Shown here one piece after another: positions 1 to 6,644 of a stretch of 6,928 bases of DNA. The position numbers and the translations under genes were made by a program. Origin of the DNA: Actinomycetes bacterium (GTDB lineage: Bacteria; Actinomycetota; Aquicultoria; CAJVYJ01); NCBI GenBank assembly GCA_030597945.1, contig JAUVQW010000055.1, positions 1 through 6,928 of the forward strand. The letters are read 5' to 3'. Every line of letters starts with the position of its first letter. Position 1 is the first letter of the stretch. Under the pieces are notes generated by a model. That model ran no database searches, had not been told where the DNA came from, and saw nothing but the letters and a program-made list of their open reading frames with translations.

Positions 1-547
1 TTGCAGCTAATCCGTCCCATTCTCTTACTGTGGGCACAGAGACTATTTCGACAGGAAAATTTAGGTCGTCGACCATTTTTTTTATGATCAGAAGTTGCTG
101 CCAATCTTTCTCACCAAAATAAGCCTTATCAGGGCGGATAATATTTAACAACTTAGCGACAATGGTTGCAACACCTCGAAAATGCCCTCTTCGACTGATA
201 CCGCAGAGATGATCACTTAGATCATCAACCACTACCCATGTACACCTATCATTTTTATATATATCGCCAGCATCGGGGGTAAAGAGAACGTCTACTCCCA
301 GATCACTTGCGAGTGCAATATCATGATCAGGAGTTTGTGGATAGCTTTTTAAATCCTTCGGGTCATTAAACTGAGAGGGATTAATGAAAATGCTTACCAC
401 TACCCTGTCACATTGCTTGCGGGCCATTTTTATTAGTTCGGCGTGCCCTAAATGGAACGAGCCCATTGTCGGCACCAAAGCTACGCTATCCTTTTTAAAA
501 GTCTTTTGAGTTCTTTGAATATCATCGATACTTTTGATTATCTTCAT
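1..547 (-). CDS. panC: Pantothenate synthetase (pantoate--beta-alanine ligase), N-terminal part
   Basis: PanC condenses pantoate with beta-alanine using ATP, through a pantoyl-adenylate, to make pantothenate in the cytoplasm. About 182 residues are present; the family is usually about 280, so the C-terminal third lies beyond the left edge. Translation from the ATG at 545-547 gives the nucleotidyl-transferase motif PTMGSFHLGH (residues 26-35, HIGH-type), then INPSQF (55-60), RRGHFRGV (119-126), RPDKAYFGEKDWQQL (138-152) and VPTVREWDGLA (171-181). All of these are PanC hallmarks in the right order. The start lies 22 bp after the panB stop, so the two genes form one operon. The ribosome binding site is weak, only a purine-rich AAGAAAG about 7 nt upstream, so translation may partly depend on coupling to panB. 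No frameshift was seen in the visible part. Confidence 0.95.
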   Translation of the reverse strand, partial: MKIIKSIDDIQRTQKTFKKDSVALVPTMGSFHLGHAELIKMARKQCDRVVVSIFINPSQFNDPKDLKSYPQTPDHDIALASDLGVDVLFTPDAGDIYKNDRCTWVVVDDLSDHLCGISRRGHFRGVATIVAKLLNIIRPDKAYFGEKDWQQLLIIKKMVDDLNFPVEIVSVPTVREWDGLAA

Positions 548-569
548 CAGATGGCTTTCTTGGAAATGT

Positions 570-1421
570 TCAAAATTCTTTTTTTCTTATGGCATCCATC
601 ACTTCACCGGCAACCTCAAAAGTATTTGACTCATCGGGAAATATCGAGGTCTTTACTTCACCCACATAATCATGTAGCGCGGTCTTTATGATAGCGCTTA
701 CGTCTAAATATTTTTTTGCGTGCTTTGGGGATTCTGTTTCCAAAAGCCCTAAAATATCAGCTGTTACCTGAATTTGGCCGCTACAACCGAGACCGGCCCC
801 GATACCGATTGTCGGAATTTCAACGGATTCCGTTATGATAGATGATAGTTCGGCCGGAACGCACTCTAGAACTAGAGCGAATACGCCGGCGCTCTCGAGA
901 GCTCGAGCGTCATCGATCATTGCTTTCGCCTCTTTAAGTGATCTGCCCTGGACCTTCATACCACCGATCTGATTTACCGATTGGGGCTTTAATCCGATAT
1001 GGCCCATAACAGGAATACCGGCACCGATGATTCTAGCTGCCGTCTTTGCCATCTCACTTCCACCCTCGATCTTGACGGCCTCTGCGTTTGCCTCTTTAAC
1101 AAATCTGCCCGCACTTACAAGTGCTTGCTCGGGACTGACTTGATAAGACATGAATGGCATATCGGCTACAACGAGAGCCCGCCTAACCCCTTTAGAAACC
1201 ATTTTGGTATGATAGATCATGTCTTCTAGGTCAATGCCTAAGGTGTTCTTGTCACCTCTTATGGTCATCGACAATGAATCTCCGACTAGTATGATCTCCG
1301 CACCCGAAGCGTCGGCATAATTAGCAAAAAGATAGTCCCAAGCCGTTAAGCCGACGATCTTTTCGTCGGCCGCTACCATATCTATTAATGTTGTTGTTTT
1401 TATCTTCATCGAATTGTTCAT
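570..1421 (-). CDS. panB: 3-methyl-2-oxobutanoate hydroxymethyltransferase (ketopantoate hydroxymethyltransferase)
   Basis: PanB transfers a one-carbon unit from 5,10-methylenetetrahydrofolate to alpha-ketoisovalerate, giving ketopantoate, the first committed step of pantothenate synthesis. The 283-residue length is close to the family norm for this (beta/alpha)8 barrel. Visible signatures are LTAWDYLFA (25-33), VGDSL (46-50), ADMPFMSY (86-93), KIEGG (117-121), MGHIGLKPQSVN (139-150), LECVP (185-189) and TIGIGAG (204-210). By family knowledge D48, D87 and E119 are the metal ligands and E186 the catalytic acid; all are present. The sequence has LTAWDY where LTAYDY is more usual, a conservative change. 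The ATG at 1419-1421 has no Shine-Dalgarno sequence but sits about 8 nt after an extended -10 element, which suggests leaderless translation. A second in-frame ATG at residue 5 also lacks a ribosome binding site. panC follows after 22 bp. Confidence 0.97.
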   Translation of the reverse strand: MNNSMKIKTTTLIDMVAADEKIVGLTAWDYLFANYADASGAEIILVGDSLSMTIRGDKNTLGIDLEDMIYHTKMVSKGVRRALVVADMPFMSYQVSPEQALVSAGRFVKEANAEAVKIEGGSEMAKTAARIIGAGIPVMGHIGLKPQSVNQIGGMKVQGRSLKEAKAMIDDARALESAGVFALVLECVPAELSSIITESVEIPTIGIGAGLGCSGQIQVTADILGLLETESPKHAKKYLDVSAIIKTALHDYVGEVKTSIFPDESNTFEVAGEVMDAIRKKEF

Positions 1422-1429
1422 ATTAAAAA

Positions 1430-1438
1430 ATTATAACA
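1430..1438 (-). promoter_or_regulatory. Extended -10 promoter of panBC, probably giving a leaderless mRNA
   Basis: Minus-strand TGTTATAAT is a perfect TGn-TATAAT extended -10 element. Its last base is 8 nt from the A of the panB ATG, so a start site 6-8 nt downstream would fall at or within about 2 nt of the start codon. The -35 position falls inside the ftsH terminator stem and shows no TTGACA-like hexamer, which fits an extended -10 promoter that does not need one. No purine-rich ribosome binding site lies between the element and ATG. The sequence is certain; the promoter activity is inferred. Confidence 0.6.
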
Positions 1439-1468
1439 AAAAAGGGCTGAATCGTTCTTCAGCCCTTT
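1438..1468 (-). terminator. Rho-independent terminator of ftsH
   Basis: On the minus strand a perfect 10-bp stem, AAAGGGCTGA paired with TCAGCCCTTT, encloses an 8-nt loop. It ends in a run of six T residues, three of which pair in the stem base. It begins about 20 nt after the ftsH stop. On the plus strand the trailing T run is only three, so the terminator looks unidirectional. The panB promoter follows immediately after the T run. Confidence 0.9.
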
Positions 1469-1488
1469 ATAAACGAATATTTTTAAAA

Positions 1489-3390
1489 TCAACTTTCGGC
1501 TGGGCGAAGCGGACCAAGCTTAGGTTTTACGCCTTTATTTTTTGCTTTCTCGGCTTCACCTTCACGTAGATCATCAGGCCCTCCGTCATCGTTGCCGCCG
1601 TTGTCACCGAGAAGCTGGAGAAGCTCATCTTTTTCTAGGGTTTCTTTTTCCATTAGTACCTCGACGACCTTCTCGATCCTGGCCTTGTTTTCCTTCATGA
1701 TCTTTCTTACCTTAACAACACCTTCGTCTATTATGCGACGTATCTCCTGGTCGATCTCATAAGCTATCTCCGGACTATAATCAGTGTTAGATGAAAAGTC
1801 TTTTCCAAGAAAAACCTCATGCTGCTTCTGCCCTAAAGTAAGTGGCCCTAACTTTTCGCTCATACCCCATTCACAGACCATTGTCCTAGCCATTTTAGTA
1901 GCCCGTTCCAAATCGTTACTGGCACCATTAGTAATGTCTCCTAAGAAAATCTCTTCAGCGACCCTTCCACCGAGCAAAGTCGCGATCTCATCGAGTGTCT
2001 CAAGTTTTGACATAAAATTCTTATCTTCAGTCGGGAGCACCAGCGTATAACCGGCAGCCATACCTCTTGGAATAATCGATACTTTATGTACGGGATCCTT
2101 AATGTTGGGAAGCATATGGGCAACCATGGCATGACCAGTCTCGTGATAAGCTTTGACTTTTTTCTCTTTTTCGGAGATCACATGAGATTTCTTCTCTGGT
2201 CCGGCTATGACTCTCTCGATAGCTTCTTCCATCTCCCCCATCTCAATTGACTTTTTATTGTGCCTAGCGGACAGCAATGCTGCCTCGTTTACAACATTAG
2301 CGATGTCGGCGCCCGTAAAACCGGGTGTCCTTCTAGCTAGTACATTAACGTTAATATTTTTTGCCAGAGGTTTACCTTTAGTGTGTACTTCAAATATGCC
2401 CTCTCTGCCCCTAAGGTCTGGTCGGCCTACTACGATCTGGCGATCAAACCTGCCAGGTCGAAGAAGAGCCGGATCAAGTATGTCCGGCCTGTTGGTAGCC
2501 GCGATAAGAATGACATTGTCTTTTATGTTAAAACCGTCCATCTCTACTAGTAGTTGATTTAGGGTCTGCTCGCGTTCATCGTGCCCTCCACCGAGGCCGG
2601 CGCCTCTGTGGCGGCCAACGGCGTCGATCTCATCCATAAATATAATCGATGGCGAGTTTGCCTTTGCTTGCTCGAACAGATCACGAACCCTGGAAGCTCC
2701 GACACCAACAAACATCTCGACAAAGTCCGAGCCGCTTATCGTAAAAAATGGTACGCCTGCTTCACCGGCAACAGCCCTGGCTAGAAGCGTCTTTCCTGAC
2801 CCCGGGGGTCCAAAAAGCAATACACCTTTTGGGATCTTAGCTCCCAGCGATTGAAATTTAGCGGGATTTGCAAGAAATTCCTTGATCTCATTTAACTCTT
2901 CGATCGCCTCATCCGCACCAGCTACATCTTTAAAGGTTACCCTTGGTTGGTCCTTAGATAACTTTTTATGTTTGCTCTTTCCAAAGGACATCACCTTATT
3001 ACCTCCTCCTTGCATCTGTTGGAGCATAAACATCCAAAGACCAAAGAAGAGCACAAACGGTAGAACGTTTATAAGAATGGTTACCCACGGTATAGCTCTT
3101 TGAGGATCGATTGTTATAAACTTTACTTTATTTTCAAGCAAGAAATCGGCGATACCAAAATTTGCCGTAAAATTCGCTTTGAATTGTTTTCCATCTTTTT
3201 CATATGTTACGAAGTGATCCTTGTCGGCAACCGTAACATCTTTCAAATTGCCGGCCTTAACATCTTTTACAAATGTATCTAATTTTACTATTTTGGGTGT
3301 ATCCGGTTTATTGAAATAGCTGTTAGCTACAAACAATACGATTATGATAAGAATTAAATATATTCCTGCGCTTTTAAATAATTTTTGCAA
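1489..3390 (-). CDS. ftsH: ATP-dependent zinc metalloprotease FtsH
   Basis: FtsH is a membrane-anchored hexameric AAA+ protease that extracts and degrades misfolded membrane proteins and some regulatory cytosolic proteins. The 633 residues show all domains in order. TM helix 1 spans about 9-25, an extracytoplasmic domain about 27-99, and TM helix 2 about 100-124. In the AAA+ module, Walker A GPPGSGKT is at 194-201, the pore loop MFVGVG at 226-231, Walker B IIFMDEID at 249-256, and the second region of homology ATNRPDILDPALLRPGRFDR at 298-317 carries arginine fingers R311 and R314. In the M41 protease domain, HETGH is at 416-420 and the third zinc ligand is D493 in SNDLERAT. The C-terminal tail (about 597-633) is Gly/Asp-rich, then Lys-rich, and probably disordered. 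The start is a TTG, supported by AAGGAAGTG 5 nt upstream. The gene has its own promoter and terminator, although no terminator separates it from hpt. Confidence 0.98.
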   Translation of the reverse strand: MQKLFKSAGIYLILIIIVLFVANSYFNKPDTPKIVKLDTFVKDVKAGNLKDVTVADKDHFVTYEKDGKQFKANFTANFGIADFLLENKVKFITIDPQRAIPWVTILINVLPFVLFFGLWMFMLQQMQGGGNKVMSFGKSKHKKLSKDQPRVTFKDVAGADEAIEELNEIKEFLANPAKFQSLGAKIPKGVLLFGPPGSGKTLLARAVAGEAGVPFFTISGSDFVEMFVGVGASRVRDLFEQAKANSPSIIFMDEIDAVGRHRGAGLGGGHDEREQTLNQLLVEMDGFNIKDNVILIAATNRPDILDPALLRPGRFDRQIVVGRPDLRGREGIFEVHTKGKPLAKNINVNVLARRTPGFTGADIANVVNEAALLSARHNKKSIEMGEMEEAIERVIAGPEKKSHVISEKEKKVKAYHETGHAMVAHMLPNIKDPVHKVSIIPRGMAAGYTLVLPTEDKNFMSKLETLDEIATLLGGRVAEEIFLGDITNGASNDLERATKMARTMVCEWGMSEKLGPLTLGQKQHEVFLGKDFSSNTDYSPEIAYEIDQEIRRIIDEGVVKVRKIMKENKARIEKVVEVLMEKETLEKDELLQLLGDNGGNDDGGPDDLREGEAEKAKNKGVKPKLGPLRPAES

Positions 3391-3395
3391 TTTTA

Positions 3396-3404
3396 CACTT
3401 CCTT
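3396..3404 (-). promoter_or_regulatory. Ribosome binding site that fixes the ftsH TTG start
   Basis: Minus-strand AAGGAAGTG closely matches the Shine-Dalgarno consensus AAGGAGGTG and ends 5 nt before the TTG at 3388-3390. The spacing suits the core GGAAG and supports TTG rather than a downstream ATG. A downstream start would also remove the first transmembrane helix. Confidence 0.8.
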
Positions 3405-3416
3405 TATAAGATTATA

Positions 3417-3445
3417 ATTCTATCACGCGACTTAGCTTTTATCAA
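3417..3445 (-). promoter_or_regulatory. Sigma70/SigA-type promoter of ftsH
   Basis: On the minus strand a -35 TTGATA (3440-3445, 5 of 6 to consensus) is followed after exactly 17 bp by a -10 TAGAAT (3417-3422, 5 of 6). The -10 is preceded by TG at the extended -10 position. The predicted start near 3410 gives a leader of about 20 nt that contains the ribosome binding site. A second hexamer, TATAAT, lies just downstream at 3411-3416 but has no matched -35. The -35 overlaps a perfect 10-bp palindrome, TCAATATTGA (3442-3451), which might be an operator or chance. Confidence 0.7.
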
Positions 3446-3469
3446 TATTGAGCTGGCATGACCGTCTTT

Positions 3470-4018
3470 TTAAGATCCGAGAATCTCTTTTTTCAGTTCA
3501 CCAACAAATTTTAAATTTCTATAGTTTTCATCATAATCCAGTCCATAGCCGACAACAAACATGTCGGGGATCGTGAATCCTACATATTTTGGATCGATCC
3601 CGCTTGTCTGCTTGTCTTTCTTGACAAGCAGTGAGCATATCTCCAAACTCGCCGGTTGACGAGATTTTAAGTTCTTTATCAAATAATTTAATGTAAGCCC
3701 GGTATCTAAAATATCCTCGACAATCAATATGTGTTTACCGCTAATATCTTCGTCAAGATCTTTTAATATCCTTACTATTCCTGAACTTCTCGTCGCCGAT
3801 CCATAACTAGATACAGCCATAAAATCGACTTGTAGAGGCAATGGGATCGCCCGAACCAGATCGGCGATGAACATGAGTGCCCCTTTTAAAACTCCGATGC
3901 AAAGAAGCTGTTTATCTTTGTAATCTTCTGTAAGAATCCGTCCAAGTTCACTTACTTTCTTAGTAATCTCTTCTTCGGATACAATAATATTGTCTACATC
4001 ATCTTTTATATCTCTCAC
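3470..4018 (-). CDS. hpt: Hypoxanthine phosphoribosyltransferase
   Basis: This enzyme salvages hypoxanthine (and usually guanine) by coupling it to PRPP, giving IMP or GMP in the cytoplasm. The 182 residues match the usual length of about 180. Visible motifs are VLKGALMF (43-50), VDFMAVSSYGS (64-74, the flexible loop region), the PRPP-binding signature ILIVEDILDTGLTL (97-110, with E101, D102 and catalytic D105), and the purine and PRPP contact segment VVGYGLDYDENYRNL (155-169). Translation starts at GTG (4016-4018), preceded by GAGGGA at a spacing of about 8 nt. The gene begins 4 bp after the tilS stop, so the two are almost surely translated from one mRNA. The tilS-hpt-ftsH order is common in Gram-positive bacteria. 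No terminator is visible after hpt, so read-through into ftsH is likely. Confidence 0.96.
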   Translation of the reverse strand: MRDIKDDVDNIIVSEEEITKKVSELGRILTEDYKDKQLLCIGVLKGALMFIADLVRAIPLPLQVDFMAVSSYGSATRSSGIVRILKDLDEDISGKHILIVEDILDTGLTLNYLIKNLKSRQPASLEICSLLVKKDKQTSGIDPKYVGFTIPDMFVVGYGLDYDENYRNLKFVGELKKEILGS

Positions 4019-4022
4019 AAAA

Positions 4023-5399
4023 TTATTCCCTCATTTCGATTTTTAAAACAGCCACCTTATCTGTTGAGCCATCGATGCGGACTCTCTCATCTAACCGGTA
4101 TCCGGCTATCCAAACTATCTTCTCCCTATCTTCAATGATCGGAGTTTGGACTCTTCGCCTTTTAGGTATTTTTTCATCAATAAAGAAATCTTTTACCTTT
4201 TTAGTTCCTTTCATACCAAAAGGCGTAAATCTATCACCTGGTTTAAACGAACGTGCTGTAAGCGGCCACCTTATCTTACTCTCATCCATAAAGACTATAT
4301 TTGTACCGCTCCCTGGTTCAACGCTATCTGCATCTCGCAACTCGACCTTTACATTAAGCATTAAAGATATACTATTGTCTCTACCGATGACAAGCTCATT
4401 TTCTATTATGGCACCATCGTTCTCGCGTGAAAAAACGACAATCCTTTCATGCTCTTTGCAAACGCTAATCCCTCCTCGCAGGTCTAATCTGCTTAAATCA
4501 CTTCTATGAAATCTACGCAGTACGTCATCTAACTGTTTGATGGTCGGTTTTCCCCTATAAGAATACGATAGCGCCTCAATACACATCCTAAGAATCCGTG
4601 TTTGAATATCGACTGTTTCTTTCATCAAGTCTCTAATAGAGATCGATATCTCATACTCGTCTTGGGAAGCGATCTCTAAAAAAGTATCCCTAGCCCTTCT
4701 TTCCTTAATGCCCTCATCATCCCTGATGATCTCGCAGGTCTGAAAGACGATTTCATCTATTTCTTCTTCCTTTAGGATAGGTACCACATGATTTCTGATC
4801 CGATTACGATAGTATTTATCACTACTATTAGATTCATCCGTAACATACTTTTGCCCCAACTCATCCATCCATGACGTTATCTCTTCTTTACTACATTCTA
4901 TTAACGGACGAATAAAAACGTCATCCCTTTTTGGTGGAATTCCGGTCAGGCCTCTAAACCCGGATCCGTTTGCAACTCTCATAATGAAGGTCTCGGTGAC
5001 ATCATCTTTTGTATGTCCTGTCGCTATCTTGTTCAAGCCGTTTGACCTGGCTACATCCTCCATAGACTTATATCTCATTTCTCTTGCTCCAACCTGTATA
5101 GAGAGATCATTGTCTTCTGCGAACTTCCTTACATCGGCTCTTTCTATATGAACAGGAGTATTAAATTTTTTTCCCAGCTCTCTTACAAATTCCGCGTCAT
5201 TAAGCGCTTCTTGACGGATCAGGTGATTTAAATGAAAAATCTGTATGGTTAGGCCAAGATTGCCAGCAAGCTCATTTAAAAACCTAAATAACGCGACTGA
5301 ATCCGGTCCTCCCGAGACGGCAACGAGTATCCTGTCCCCTTTAGAGACAAGATCATATCCATTAACCGTTTGGAGGGCTTTATGGTATAAATAAGTCAT
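4023..5399 (-). CDS. tilS: tRNA(Ile)-lysidine synthetase
   Basis: TilS uses ATP to attach lysine to C34 of the CAU-anticodon tRNA-Ile, forming lysidine so that the tRNA reads AUA and is charged with Ile. From the ATG at 5397-5399 the protein has 458 residues, typical of the long Gram-positive form. The N-terminal PP-loop ATPase shows ILVAVSGGPDSVAL with SGGPDS at 29-34, GHTKDDVTETF (128-138), FRGLTGIPP (148-156) and RNRIRN (198-203). A middle helical domain follows. The C-terminal domain contains RWPLTARSFKPGDRF (377-391) and the basic IPKRRR (411-416). An alternative in-frame TTG at 5412-5414 would add five residues. ATG was preferred because neither start has a convincing ribosome binding site and family members usually begin about 25-30 residues before SGGPDS. 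The gene is first in the tilS-hpt unit and divergent from the epimerase gene. Confidence 0.95.
   Translation of the reverse strand: MTYLYHKALQTVNGYDLVSKGDRILVAVSGGPDSVALFRFLNELAGNLGLTIQIFHLNHLIRQEALNDAEFVRELGKKFNTPVHIERADVRKFAEDNDLSIQVGAREMRYKSMEDVARSNGLNKIATGHTKDDVTETFIMRVANGSGFRGLTGIPPKRDDVFIRPLIECSKEEITSWMDELGQKYVTDESNSSDKYYRNRIRNHVVPILKEEEIDEIVFQTCEIIRDDEGIKERRARDTFLEIASQDEYEISISIRDLMKETVDIQTRILRMCIEALSYSYRGKPTIKQLDDVLRRFHRSDLSRLDLRGGISVCKEHERIVVFSRENDGAIIENELVIGRDNSISLMLNVKVELRDADSVEPGSGTNIVFMDESKIRWPLTARSFKPGDRFTPFGMKGTKKVKDFFIDEKIPKRRRVQTPIIEDREKIVWIAGYRLDERVRIDGSTDKVAVLKIEMRE
4027..4032 (-). promoter_or_regulatory. Ribosome binding site for hpt, inside the tilS 3' end
   Basis: Minus-strand GAGGGA lies in the last sense codons of tilS, 8 nt upstream of the hpt GTG. 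It supports the GTG start and translational coupling of tilS and hpt. Confidence 0.7.
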
Positions 5400-5423
5400 T
5401 AATTTATCTTTCAATCCGGAGTC

Positions 5424-5452
5424 ATCGTAAAAATCGAAAACGACTATGAAAA
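5424..5452 (-). promoter_or_regulatory. Possible tilS-hpt promoter reaching into the divergent gene
   Basis: On the minus strand TTTTCA (5447-5452, 4 of 6 to TTGACA) and TACGAT (5424-5429, 4 of 6 to TATAAT) are separated by exactly 17 bp. The start would be near 5417, giving an 18-nt leader for the ATG start or about 3 nt for the TTG start. The -35 would lie within the first codons of the plus-strand epimerase gene. The matches are modest, so this is only a candidate. Confidence 0.3.
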
Positions 5453-6300
5453 CTAGCTTTTGTTCTATCGCCTTTAGAAAAAGTCCTTATAATATTTTTG
5501 ATATCATGACGATTATATCCAATATCGGTTATGACGCTATTGAGATATGGGGCAATCACCTTTTTGACATCGATATCGACCACCTTCGCGAGTTCATGAT
5601 CGATAATGATATGACGGTCTCAATGATCTCCCCGTATATGGATTTTACAGGCTCGACCGACGATCTGAAGACAAGCCTAGGAACTGCAGAAAAATTTATA
5701 GAAATTGCTAAGACAATAAGTTGCCAAAGAATTCGGGTTTTTACAGGCCTGATCGGTAGCAATGATGCCACCGAGGCTCAAATAGACCAAGCATGCAAGG
5801 GCTTAAAAGAACTATGCAAGATGGATTCAACAATAGACTTTGCGCTTGAAACACACCCCAAGACATTAGTGGATAACGTCGACTCTACAATTTCACTGAT
5901 TGAAATGGTCGATGCAGCCAACTTGAAAGTCAATTTGGATATCTATCATATGTGGGAGGTCCACCAAGAGACTTCTGAAGTCTTCGACCGCTTATTTCCT
6001 TATACAACCCATATCCATGCAAAGAATGCCAACCTTCCGCCTGAGTTATCCGCTAACAATCATCCGCTGCTTCATGATAAACAAGCGTCTCAGGAGATCG
6101 TGGGCGTTACCTACTTAAATGGCGGTCAAATGAAATATAACGATTTTATTAAAAAATTATTGGCCTCCGGCTATGATGGTTATTTCTCAATAGAATGGTT
6201 CGGTCATGGTGTTGAGCAAGCAGCAAGGCATGAGCATGAGTTTATCAAATCTTTTAAAGAGTACGATCAAGCCTTAAAGCATGAGATCTCACAAAGATGA
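5446..6300 (+). CDS. Sugar phosphate isomerase/epimerase family protein (AP endonuclease 2-type TIM barrel)
   Basis: This 284-residue protein has the layout of the xylose isomerase-like TIM-barrel superfamily, which includes UlaE, IolE and the D-tagatose 3-epimerases. The evident metal ligands follow the family pattern E, D, H, E: E135 in FALETHPKTLVDN, D165 with H168 in VNLDIYHMWE, H191 in THIHAKN, and E250 in DGYFSIEWFG. An early strand GYDAIEIWGNHLFD (29-42) holds the usual substrate-side glutamate (E33). The predicted role is divalent-metal-dependent isomerisation or epimerisation of a sugar, sugar acid or inositol derivative. The substrate cannot be read from the sequence, and the neighbours give no sugar pathway. 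The ATG at 5446 is preferred because the barrel begins right after it (MKTSFCSIAFR). No ribosome binding site lies within 20 nt; the nearest GGAG is 24 nt upstream. The gene stands alone on the plus strand and overlaps the next gene tail-to-tail by 34 bp. Confidence 0.9.
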   Translation: MKTSFCSIAFRKSPYNIFDIMTIISNIGYDAIEIWGNHLFDIDIDHLREFMIDNDMTVSMISPYMDFTGSTDDLKTSLGTAEKFIEIAKTISCQRIRVFTGLIGSNDATEAQIDQACKGLKELCKMDSTIDFALETHPKTLVDNVDSTISLIEMVDAANLKVNLDIYHMWEVHQETSEVFDRLFPYTTHIHAKNANLPPELSANNHPLLHDKQASQEIVGVTYLNGGQMKYNDFIKKLLASGYDGYFSIEWFGHGVEQAARHEHEFIKSFKEYDQALKHEISQR

Positions 6301-6635
6301 TTTATCAATTGCTTAAACAAGCAGCTGGATGATGCACAGTATTTAATACAAAACGACTGCTCGCCGCAGACAACTCCTATCTCTAAAAGCGACCTAAGGA
6401 TTTCTTCATCAGTTGATTTTATCCATTCAATCAGATGGTAGCGGTAATTCTCTTTTTCTGTTCTAAGCATTTGTAAAAGTGAGTAATAATGGCATCCGAC
6501 TTCGATGCAGTATTGAAAACAGCGATCGAGTTCCTGGCAGTCACGGGCATCAGCTATCAATTTATCGACCTCTTCCTTTGAGAGATCCTCAATCCAGCTG
6601 ATAAATTTTAACTTTAGGTAAGTTTGCTCATTCAT
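6267..6635 (-). CDS. Small cysteine-rich protein with a duplicated four-cysteine unit, function unknown
   Basis: I do not recognise this 122-residue family. It has no signal peptide or membrane segment. It consists of two units in the same register with a period of 57 residues. In each, a Trp (W14, W71) is followed 19 residues later by four cysteines spaced C-x5-C-x3-C-x4-C (C33, C39, C43, C48 and C90, C96, C100, C105). Over residues 12-57 against 69-114, 13 positions are identical, including the Ile after Trp, a Glu two residues after the first Cys and the Tyr before the third. Two more cysteines (C115, C119) close the protein. The stretches between the cysteines look helical and amphipathic. 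A metal- or cluster-binding or redox role is plausible but is inference. The ATG at 6633-6635 is preceded by GGTGA. Its 3' end overlaps the epimerase gene, and the TMEM175-like gene ends 88 bp upstream on the same strand. Confidence 0.8.
   Translation of the reverse strand: MNEQTYLKLKFISWIEDLSKEEVDKLIADARDCQELDRCFQYCIEVGCHYYSLLQMLRTEKENYRYHLIEWIKSTDEEILRSLLEIGVVCGEQSFCIKYCASSSCLFKQLINHLCEISCFKA
6294..6431 (-). repeat. Protein-level tandem repeat, copy 2 (residues 69-114)
   Basis: This is the second W-x18-C-x5-C-x3-C-x4-C unit (W71, C90, C96, C100, C105), in the same register as copy 1. Its last residues fall within the overlap with the plus-strand epimerase gene. Confidence 0.75.
6465..6602 (-). 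repeat. Protein-level tandem repeat, copy 1 (residues 12-57)
   Basis: This segment encodes the first W-x18-C-x5-C-x3-C-x4-C unit of the Cys-rich protein (W14, C33, C39, C43, C48). It aligns without gaps to copy 2 at a 57-residue offset. The DNA has clearly diverged, so this is an old duplication rather than a recent one. Confidence 0.75.
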
Positions 6636-6639
6636 TAAG

Positions 6640-6644
6640 TCACC
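6640..6644 (-). promoter_or_regulatory. Ribosome binding site of the Cys-rich protein
   Basis: Minus-strand GGTGA lies 4 nt before the ATG at 6633-6635. It corresponds to the 3' half of the consensus AGGAGGTGA, for which such short spacing is expected, and it supports the chosen start. No convincing promoter was seen in the 88-bp gap upstream. Confidence 0.5.

Noticed and set aside
1407..1409. Second in-frame ATG (residue 5) as the panB start
   Set aside because: It has no better ribosome binding site, and the first ATG is ideally placed for a leaderless start. It cannot be fully excluded.
2207..2557. Plus-strand open frame of about 116 codons inside ftsH
   Set aside because: It is antisense to the strongly conserved AAA+ region of FtsH, shows no family signature, and its composition is what the reverse strand of ftsH would give.
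3411..3416. Second TATAAT on the minus strand near ftsH as the main -10
   Set aside because: A -35 at the right distance is lacking, whereas the adjacent TAGAAT has TTGATA at exactly 17 bp and an extended TG.
4075..4509. Plus-strand open frame of about 144 codons inside tilS
   Set aside because: It is antisense to the TilS C-terminal domain, is rich in Ser and Leu as expected of a shadow frame, and has no recognisable motif.
6310..6323. Small hairpin TGCTT-AAAC-AAGCA just after the epimerase stop
   Set aside because: The stem has only 5 bp, is AT-rich and has no T run on either strand. It also lies inside the Cys-rich coding sequence. It is not credible as a terminator.
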